The notes under the pieces: model-generated | What the model was told of the DNA's origin: nothing | Databases searched by the model: none | Seen by the model: only the letters and a program-made list of their open reading frames with translations | From: Linyphia triangularis | Taxonomy: Eukaryota; Arthropoda; Arachnida; Araneae; Linyphiidae | Assembly (NCBI GenBank): GCA_963978545.1 | Contig: OZ021723.1 | Location: forward strand, 744,001-808,000 | DNA: 64,000 bases | Direction: 5' to 3' | Shown here: piece after piece, positions 56,209-64,000 of the stretch | Numbering within the stretch: the first letter of the stretch is position 1 | Layout of the letters: each line of letters opens with the position of its first letter | Translations under genes and position numbers: made by a program

Positions 56209-57500
56209 CTGAATACCCGTGCAGCTCTACGAAATTTTACCATTAGCATTTTAGCGATCAAATGACATTCATGTATTCTACAATTCAGATGTTTGCTCCT
56301 ATTTCGATCCCAACAAATTGATTTATCAAAATAGAAACATTCCATTGTTGACATTTTTAACAAAATTTATAATTGCGAATAGTATATTGGAAAGAGACAT
56401 TCGACCTCTTAAAGTGGGTTAACCGAGATAGGAATAGCTTACTTTTTCTATGTTTGTCTTTGTTGACATTTGCACCAATTTTCAAAGTTGTGGCCATATG
56501 CGAAGTGGGATATTAGAGTTCGGAACGTTTAATCCAATTTCCACCCCTTAAAGTGGGTTAATCAAGCTGGGAGTAGCTTAACTTTTCTATGTTTGTCTTT
56601 GTTGACATTTGTACCAATTTTTAGAGTTGTGACCACATGGGAAGTGGTACATTCGCATATCCCTAGTTTGGAACGTTTAACCCCTTTTCGACCTCTTAAA
56701 TTGGGTTAATCGAGATCAGAATAGCATGCTTTTTCTGCGTTTACCATTGTTGGTATTTATACCATTTTCAAAATTGTGACCTTGTCGGAAGTGGGACATT
56801 CGAATATTCCTCGTCCCTTAAAGTGGGTTAATCGAGATTAGAATTGCTAACTTTTTCTACGTTTATCTTTATTGATATTCGCCCCAGTTTTCAGAGTTGT
56901 GACGAAATGGGAAGTAGGACATTCGAATATCCTTTAGTGTGTAGGATGCATGCTGTCTATGTTGATTAAATCATCTGACTCCAAATAACAATGTAAACTT
57001 TAATAACCAAACTTAACAATTAAAAATTAAAATAACTTAACTTAACAAAACATAATCTTGAGATGCGAAGCAGACAATGATAGACTACCTTCGGTTTTTA
57101 CACAACTCTGGAGGGGCGTGGCTTGCTCGACGCTACCCGTCCAGAGTTGAGTAGTATAACTGAGTCACTGTATGTTGAAGTGCTGTACCGCCACAATCCC
57201 CCGTTTGGAACGTTTAACCCCTTTCCGACCCCTTAAAGTGGGTAAATCGAGATCGGAATAGCTTACTTTTCAATGTTTACCATTGTTGACATTTGTACCA
57301 ATTTTTAGAGTTGTGACCATATGGAAAGTGGTACATTCGAATATCACTCGTTTGGTACGTTTAACCCCTTTTCGACCCCTTAAAGTGAATTAATCAAGAT
57401 CGGAATAGTTTACTTTTTCTATGTTTACCATTGTTGATTTGTACCAATTTTCAGAGTTGTGGACATGTGGGAAAATTAGTGATGAGAGAGTGAAGGCTTT
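56209..57500 (+). repeat. Interspersed element with about 145-bp tandem units, split by an LTR
   Basis: Opens with 'tagctgaatacccgtgc' (compare 35,831). Units share 'ggaacgtttaaccccttt', 'cgaccccttaaagtgggtta', 'atcgagatcggaatagctta', 'atgtttaccattgttgac', 'ttgtaccaattttcagag' and 'ttgtgaccatatgg'. About six units are visible, beginning near 56,400, 56,530, 56,665, 56,810, 57,205 and 57,355. An LTR sits at 56,934-57,195. More of the same follows the right-hand LTR at 62,101. Confidence 0.7.
56934..57195 (-). mobile_element. Gypsy LTR (left copy)
   Basis: Near-identical to 61,839-62,100. On the plus strand it starts TGTGTAGGATGCATG (preceded by TTTAG) and ends TACCGCCACA. ATCC on both sides (56,929-56,932; 57,196-57,199) looks like a 4-bp duplication. 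Sequence on both sides belongs to the tandem repeat, so it behaves as a solo LTR rather than as the 3' LTR of the neighbouring Gypsy. Confidence 0.8.
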
Positions 57501-57717
57501 GTCTTATATACACTGTTAAAAATTTGGTGCTAGGTTTCACCAGAAATCTGGTAATATAGTAGCTGCAATCACTATTTGGTGAAATGTTTTACCACTTTTG
57601 TGGTTCAACTTCATATACGAAATTCATGGTGAAAGGTTGAACCAGATTTCACGTTTTTCCCTGCATTAGTTTCGGTATTTAGTTTTCACTACTATTCTGG
57701 ATTTAACTTTCACTACT

Positions 57718-60700
57718 ATGCCTATTTATGTCAATGACGAAGCACTTGTCGCTCCTCGACACCACCTTAAAAGGTCCTCGATACGTCTGCTTTAATGGTC
57801 TTCGTACAGCGTCCGTTCTCAGGAACACATGGGATGTTCTAAGGAGATCACTGTGTATGAAGACATCTTGCTTCGAGTGATTTGAGGCGGCAACAGGACG
57901 TAGTCGTCTCATTTGCGCTCTCAGGCTTTTCACAAACTCTGCTTGCGATGGAGCTGCTGGACCTGTGAATGAGTTTTTAAAAAACTCACCAGGTAACCGT
58001 AAGGAACTGCCGTACACCATTTCAGCTGCAGTGGCCTGCACATCCTCCTTCAAACTGCAACGCATGCCAAGCAGAACTGTAGGCAGAATGTCGCACCAAT
58101 GCTCTGTAGAATGACATTTGATGACTGCCTTGAGCTGGCGGTGCATCCGTTCCACTGCTCCATTACTCATCGGATGGTAGGCTGTTGTCCTAATCCTATG
58201 AATACCAAGGAATCAAGAAAACAGGTTACTTTCAAAGATTGATCCGCGGTCTGTGGGGATTATATCGGGAACTCCGAAGCGTGCGATCCAATGGGCATAT
58301 AAAGCACGTGCTACAGTGTCTGCGGTCTGATCTTTGATGGGAATTGCCTCTGGCCACTTGCTGTATCGGTCAACACAGGTGAGAAGGTAACGGAACTCGC
58401 TTGAAGGTGGCAAAGGGCCAACTATGTCAATATGTATATGACTAAACCTGGCATCGGGCAAAGGGAATGATTGTACTGGGGTTTTGGTGTGTCGTTAAAC
58501 TTTGGACTTCTGACATGGCAAACAAACTTTACAATAATTCTTACAGTCCTTTGACAGCTCTTTCCACACAAACCGCTTACGAACCAGATCCGTTGTTGCT
58601 TTTACACCAGGATGTGAGAGTCCATGACAAACATCGAACACCTTTCGTCGAAAAGATTCGGGAACATAAGGTCGTATGACTCATTTGGAAACATCGCAAA
58701 AAAATTCTCGGTTTGATGAGGGGAAAGTCAACGGCTTCAACTCGAGACCAGTATCGGAATCGAGCAACGCACGCAACTCTCCATCGGTATCCTGCGCGCG
58801 AGCCATCTCGTCGTAATCCAGAGGTCCTGGAACCTGAATGCCGCAATACGAGAAAAAGCATCTGCAACAGAATTGTCGCAACCGGAAATATGTTGCAAAT
58901 CAGTGGTAAATTGATCGATAAACTCTAAATGCCGGAGTTGCCTAGGTGAACTTTTATCAGATTTTTGTTGAAACGCGTAAATTATCGGTTTATGATCAGT
59001 AAGGACCTTAAATTCACGCCTTTCAACCATATGGCGAAAGTATCTGACAGCGGAGTAGATTGTTAACAACTCACGATCGTAAGTACTATACCTACATTCT
59101 GCAGGGGTTAACTTACGGGAGAAAAAACCTAAGGGTTCATATTTGCCGTCAATCGACTGATGCAAAGCAGCGCCAATTGCAATTTCGGATGCGTCAGTTA
59201 CCAGTGACAAGTTCGCGTTGGGAATCGGGTGAGCTAACAGTGTTGCATCAGCTAATATCCGCTTACATTCCTCAAACGCCGCTTTTGTAGGTTCTGACCA
59301 AACAATTTTAGTTTTGTCCTTTTTAGTTTTCCCTTAAGTCAATTCGTGCAAACATGCCTGAGTACCAGACGCGTTTTTAATAAACCTGTGGTAAAAGTTA
59401 AGCATGGCTAAGAATCGACGAAGTTCATCTACGGTTTCGGGAAGTTTGTACTCCTGCAAGGCTTTAATTTTATCCGGAAGTGGCGATATTCCGTCACCGG
59501 ATACAAGAAAACCTAAAAACTGAATTTCAGTCTTTCCGAACTCACACTTTTCTAGATTTATCTCGATACCATACTCGCTAAGCTGCTGTAAGACTTGTTT
59601 TAGCTCAGATTCGTGAGATTGAGGGTCGGAAGACGCGATCAACACTTCGTCAAGATAACAATAGCAACAATCTAGACCACGGAGTATATTATCCATGAAT
59701 CTTTGAAACGTCTGCGCCGCATTTCTCAATCGGAAACAAGTTTTTACGTATTCGAACAGTCCGCCGGACTTATAACAGCGGTTTTAGGAATGTCATGAGG
59801 CTCAACAGGGATCTGATGGTAGGCCCTAACAAGTTCTATCTTCGAAAAAATCCTTTTGCCTGCCAAACCAAAAGAAAAATCATAAATGTGTGGGAGCGGG
59901 TACCTATCTGGAACAGTCTGAGCATTCAAACGGCGATAGTCGCCACAAATTCTGCAGTCACTATTTTTCTTTAACACCAGATGAATGGGACTAGAGTATG
60001 GACTTTTAGATGGTCTTATTATTCCTCGCTGCAATAAAACCTCAAAATCCTTCTTTACCGCTTTAAGTTTCTTGGGAGACAAGCGCCTAGCTTTTGAGAA
60101 AACAGGAGGCCCTTGTGTCTCTATGCAATGTGTAACAGTAGGTGATTTTACCCCTGTACTTAAATTGGGATTAAACAGCTGGGGAAATGCCGAAATTATT
60201 CTATGATACGGGGTTTTCTCAGATACTAAGGTCAATCCTAAAGTAGGGTCAGAACATATAGTTCCTTTAGTTTTAAGTGATGTAGAATTATCAACCAGCT
60301 GACGATTCTTAACATCCACAAGTAAACCGAACCGTTCTAAGAAATCTGCGCCCAAGATTGGATCTGATACATCCGCAATTAAAAATGTCCATGTGAACGT
60401 TCTGCGCAGTCCAAAATCTAAATCCAAGTTTTTCGAACCATAGGTTTGAATGGTGGATCCGTTTGCCGCGTAGAGTACAAGTGCCTGGGGTATGCAGTTT
60501 AAAGCTAGCTTTTTAGGAAGACAGCTGCAGGAAGCGCCACAATCGACCAGAAAAAGATTACCCGATTTTCTGTCTTTAACAAACAAACGGCTAAAACCAA
60601 AACTGCTATCTGCCGCCGTAAGAACAGACGCGTCTACTAGTTTTCCGAAAACTGACAAGGTTTGATACAATCACGGGCTTTATCTCCAAAACGCTTATGA

Positions 60701-60725
60701 TACCAGCACAAAAAGTTAGTTTCGG
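57718..60725 (-). pseudogene. Gypsy pol polyprotein, inactive
   Basis: Minus-strand order: a knuckle-like [14 protein letters not shown] (about 60,690); protease with [12 protein letters not shown] (about 60,545; DTGA-type box changed) and [11 protein letters not shown]. Then [36 protein letters not shown] and, after a shift near 59,740, YLDEVLIAS. Both catalytic blocks carry Glu where Gypsy RTs have Asp (IDLV, YLDD). RNase H follows (TDASEIAIGAAL, YDRELL, LTDHKPI; 58,737-59,210), then an integrase zinc region and HIDIVGPLPP, TDRGSIFES and GAVERMHRQ (57,718-58,461). Shifts near 58,461 and 58,190 split integrase. The C-terminus is cut at 57,718, where non-element repeat begins. Confidence 0.92.
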
Positions 60726-60828
60726 AACGCCTGCTAGAGTCACGTCCTCTGCCAGAATTAATCCTTTCTCGTGAAACTGTTCTATTGCGGTTTTGGTTCC
60801 TAAAGCGCTGTTTCGAACTAAATGACAG

Positions 60829-61452
60829 TTATTTAACCTCCTCACGAAGTAAGGCAATTTCGTCCTTTAACGATTGCAAGTTTAACTTATCTTGTGTATG
60901 TTCGATACCGGCGGCACTCAGAGTGCAACCAGAAACTTCGTTAACTTTGTCGGCAACTTTTGACAAACCGTCCAATGACTCACTGCAAACTGACAATATT
61001 TGTTGGATGGAAACGGGTAGACGCTGCAACCACAGAGAGCGTAATACCTCGTCGCTTACCTTACCTGCAGCTAAATTACTCATTTCGAGCAAAAGCTGCG
61101 AAGGTCGTTTACCACCCAAACAAGCATCCTGCAGTAGAAGTTTTAAAGGAGTAGAATCAGATTGCACGTACTGGTTAAGAATGCGCTGTTTTAATGTTTG
61201 GTATTTGTTTTCCGCCGGCGGTGTGCGAACCAAATCAGTTGCACAAGAAAGTACATCCGCGCTCAAAGCTGCGACTACTGAATGAAATTGCGTATTATCG
61301 GCAGAAATTCCAGCTAGGTGAAATTGAGATTCAATTTTGCCAAACCATAATTCGGGATTTGTTTCACAGAATGGTGGAGGGCGAAAAGCAACTCCACAAA
61401 TCTCGCTTATGCTTTCCTCAGTTGGGTCCGATGCGTTTTTAATATCTATCAT
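60829..61452 (-). pseudogene. Gypsy gag
   Basis: A 207-codon frame reading RPPPFCETNPELWFGKIE, then LVRTPPAENKYQTLKQRIL and LWLQRLPVSIQQILSV, ending in a Leu-rich coiled segment. This is the usual gag of arthropod Gypsy elements with the FxxxxPELWFxxxE start. It is the best-kept part of the element. The leader (61,453-61,838) contains a C run on the coding strand (61,495-61,506). Confidence 0.88.
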
Positions 61453-61821
61453 GGGCGGGTTTCAATTAATGTATGCGAAATTTATACTTGGAAGGGGGGG
61501 GGGGGGAATCGAGGATTAACGCAGAGATGGCACGTAGGCATTACACGACGCAAGTAAATAGCGTACGAGCTCGAATCCAATTTAAAAACTGGTCACAAGA
61601 AAAAGAACTCCAGAATTTCCACTCACTAAACAGTAGTCAGTCCTATGCGGTCCTCTGCAAAATTCATTACTTGAAAAACATCTTCAGCATGAGCACTGCG
61701 TATCCAGTACACCTTCAAACAGTCAGTCGTCCAACTTCAGAAACAGGCGACCAAACATCAGTAAAGATAAGCCGGCAAAACTCTTTGATTTAACCACCTT
61801 AGCGGTGCAGCAAAAGCATCA

Positions 61822-61838
61822 CGTCCGGGTTCATCACT
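61822..61838 (-). promoter_or_regulatory. Primer-binding-site region of the Gypsy
   Basis: The minus strand beside the LTR reads GTGATGAACCCGGACGTGA, resembling the TGGTGACCCCGACGTGA-type sites seen in related Gypsy elements, with changes. It fixes the right LTR as the 5' one. Confidence 0.45.
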
Positions 61839-62100
61839 TTAGTGTGTAGGATGCATGCTGTCTATGTTGATTGAATCATCTGACTCCAAATAACAATGTA
61901 AACTTTAATAACCAAACTTAACAATTAAAAATTAAAATAACTTAACTTAACAAAACATAATCTTGAGATGCGAAGCAGACAATGATAGACTGCCTTCGGA
62001 TTTTACACAACTCTGGAGGGGCGTGGCTTGCTCGACGCTACCCGTCCAGAGTTGAGTGGTATAACTGAGTCACTGTATGTTGAAGTGCTGTACCGCCACA
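61839..62100 (-). mobile_element. Gypsy 5' LTR (right copy)
   Basis: Same as 56,934-57,195 apart from a few changes. It is followed by ATCC and then by the tandem-repeat sequence. It is joined to the primer site, leader and gag on its left. Confidence 0.85.
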
Positions 62101-62212
62101 ATCCCTCGTTTGGAACGTTTAACCCCTTTCCGACCCCTTAAAGTGGATTAATCAAGATCGGAATAGTTTACTTTTTCTATGTTTACCATTGTTGATATTT
62201 GTACCAATTTTC

Positions 62213-62390
62213 AGTTGGTTGGTTGTTTCAGATTATCTGGCGCCGTCAGCAACACGAGGGCTATAATGCGCCGAAACATTCGTCATTAGACAAGCCAACA
62301 TATATTTACAAACACCCATGCCTAATACGGGATTCGAACCCGCAACCTCGCGGTCTAGAAGCTAGCACGCTAACCACTATACCGTTTGGT
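62213..62390 (-). mobile_element. tRNA-derived SINE, complete head (copy 4)
   Basis: The minus strand shows a tRNA-like head with A box TATAGTGGTTAGCGTG (about 62,367-62,382) and B box GGTTCGAATCC (62,330-62,340), the common body, and a (CCAA)n tail at 62,213. It lies in an insertion whose 14-bp direct repeats GTACCAATTTTCAG are at 62,199-62,212 and 62,807-62,820. The insertion therefore includes a further 416 bp upstream of the head. Confidence 0.85.
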
Positions 62391-62806
62391 TGGCACTGGG
62401 AGAAGGGACTAAGATAAATATTTAAATCTTATGTTAAATCAAGTCAATAAACAACTAAGAAGAAATCATCTTCGATAAAATAATCCCAATTTCCAATCGT
62501 AGTTTCATCCAAGCGAGTTTAAAGTGACTGCGACTGTTGAAAGCAATGTTTTTCTGTTCTTGGTTGTAAAAATGGGAATCCAATGCATCACGCTCTTAGT
62601 AATTATAGACCTGATCAGACTGGCAGCTAACATCATCGGAAACCCATTTGGTTGTATTGAGAATTTTCATACGCAAGAGCTACTCAAGGATACTATTGTG
62701 TATGGAGGGGAGCGAATTCATTCCAGGAGGACTCCTAGCAGAAAACTGCCCCATATTTGAGACTTGAATTAAAGAAAATAGAAAAGAAGAAGAAAAGTCC
62801 TGCAGT
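62391..62806 (+). other. Unknown 416-bp segment co-inserted with the SINE
   Basis: Absent from the parallel sequence at 57,447, so it came in with the SINE or just before it. It holds a 78-codon plus-strand frame (62,524-62,760) with a hydrophobic N-terminal run (FLFLVVKMGIQCITLLVII), then a stop, AATTAAA and a purine-rich end. It may be a piece of a host transcript. No homologue recognised. Confidence 0.4.
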
Positions 62807-62820
62807 ACCAATTTTCAGAG

Positions 62821-63130
62821 TTGTGGACATGTGGGAAATCTGGTAATATAGTAGCTGCAATCACTATTTGGTGAAATGTTTTACCACTTTTGTGGTTCAA
62901 CTTCATATACGAAATTCATGGTGAAAGGTTGAACCAGATTTCACGTTTTTCCCTGCATTAGTTTCGGTATTTAGTTTTCACTACTATTCTGGATTTAACT
63001 TTCACTACTATTATGGATTTAGCTTTCACCACTATTTGTAGTTAGCTTTTACCAGTTTTTCATTTAGCTTTCGTCAGTTTCTGTATTTATCTTTCACTAT
63101 TTTCTGAATATAATTTTCGTTACTTTTTGG
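62821..63130 (+). repeat. Right flank repeat with loose 'ctttcactactat' units
   Basis: The first 190 bp (62,840-63,012) are also present at about 57,530-57,717. Beyond that, short phrases like 'atttagctttcaccact' and 'tatctttcactattttc' recur about every 28 bp, a decayed short tandem repeat. Confidence 0.6.
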
Positions 63131-63139
63131 AGTTTGATT

Positions 63140-64000
63140 TTACAACTTTTTGTTTTGTTTTTAAGTTTGCTGATGTGATAAAGTATGTAAATTTATAAAA
63201 GCTTATTTGAGAGAGAGAGAATTGTGTATTTTTCAGTGTCTGTTAACTATTTATTAATCATCAAGGCTAGACTGTTTTTCCTCAAATCTGCTTTGGAATA
63301 GATATTTTTTCATACTTCAAACTAGCACTACCATAAAATCCCTTTTTTTTAATAAAGAGACAATATTTTAAAATTTTATTTATAGTATAATTTAAAACAC
63401 ACAGAACATTTTATTTGCAAAATAGTTTCTTTCTAGAGTACAAAAAATCAATTAAAAATAAGGGACAGTTAAATTTTCTTTTATTATTAACTGAATATTT
63501 TATTGTTGCCTTAGACTAACCAACTAAATTTATTTACAAAACAACTATAATTAAAACTGTCATTAGATAAATTGTTACCAAAAGATACATTTTTACTACT
63601 TTGCAAAGATCATTTTTTATACTTAGACAAAATAGCATTACCATTAAATCAGTATTATTGTTTGGCAAAGAGTAGTTCATTACAGCAGACAATATTTGCA
63701 ACTTTTATTAATAGTATAATTTAACACACATTATTTCAACCTACCAATAACTTTTATTTACAAAATAGTTTCTTTCTAGAATGCAGAAAATAACACATAA
63801 AAGAAATGGGACTATTAATTAAGAGGAATTAAATTTTCTGTTATTGGATTGAGTACACAACTGAAAATACAATAATGACAGAGTTTCTGCCAAAATAAAA
63901 TTTCACGAATATATGACTTTCTAAGACTGAAGCAAATAATTTTCTACGACTAGAGATGGCACATAATAAAATTTATATAGGTTCAATTTTTTTCTAACAT
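63140..64000. other. AT-rich sequence with a diverged duplication
   Basis: Two stretches (about 63,305-63,470 and 63,640-63,830) share 'acaatattt', 'atagtataattta', 'caaaatagtttctttctaga' and 'gggac' in order, an old duplication about 350 bp apart. A (ga)n microsatellite is at 63,209-63,221. No gene seen. Confidence 0.45.

Noticed and set aside
63301..63830. LTR pair at the right edge of the window
   Set aside because: The duplicated stretches are too diverged and lack TG...CA ends or coding sequence between them.

Overview
This window reads as intergenic or intronic DNA from a large, AT-rich animal genome, most likely an arthropod (an arachnid is my guess, held weakly). No complete host gene is visible. 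Almost everything I can identify is transposable element sequence, mostly broken and often nested. The mix is Gypsy, Copia and BEL/Pao LTR elements, an R1/Jockey-type LINE, tRNA-derived SINEs, many hAT-type elements with 8-bp target duplications, PIF/Harbinger-type elements, and long foldback repeats. Nothing here looks prokaryotic: no operons, ribosome sites or CRISPR.

Layout. 1-6.3 kb: a small hAT-like end pair, a 2.6-kb element with about 0.7-kb inverted termini between TTAA sites, a 1.7-kb hAT carrying a solo LTR, a small hAT MITE, and a second solo LTR of the same family. 6.5-14.3 kb: a deep nest in which a foldback-repeat unit is split by a 3.9-kb TAA-type element. That element carries a 2.6-kb inner insert (holding a SINE) and a hAT MITE. 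A 1.06-kb sibling lies beside it, and a 1.8-kb hAT with a decayed tandem array follows. 15.2-17.8 kb: a decayed Copia pol with a probable 3' LTR. 18.5-24.1 kb: a LINE broken by half a Gypsy element (minus strand) and by a 1,070-bp hAT insert. 24.5-32 kb: foldback unit, palindromic MITE, scrambled Gypsy remnant, a SINE, and a few short minus-strand open segments with splice-like borders that are the only hints of a host gene.

32.08-37.97 kb and 47.90-53.78 kb hold two nearly identical 5.9-kb hAT-like elements, each between its own perfect 8-bp target duplication (CTACCCGC; GAAGGCGT). They are independent recent insertions, not a segmental duplication. The second sits in the gag frame of a Copia derivative (46.86-54.80 kb) that has both LTRs, gag and a protease remnant but no integrase or reverse transcriptase. 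Between them lie a PIF/Harbinger element split by a hAT, a BEL/Pao fragment, a 350-bp triplication, and a 0.37-kb foldback beside a tRNA-like SINE. 55.2 kb holds a decayed THAP domain. 56.4-63 kb holds an arrayed satellite-like repeat and a minus-strand Gypsy whose left side repeats the LTR plus flank found on its right side. The last kilobase is plain AT-rich sequence.

I found no new functional system. The most informative features are the nested insertions, which give a relative order of events, the two young 5.9-kb elements, and the odd duplicated LTR plus flank around the last Gypsy. All family names rest on reading motifs, ends and target duplications by eye.
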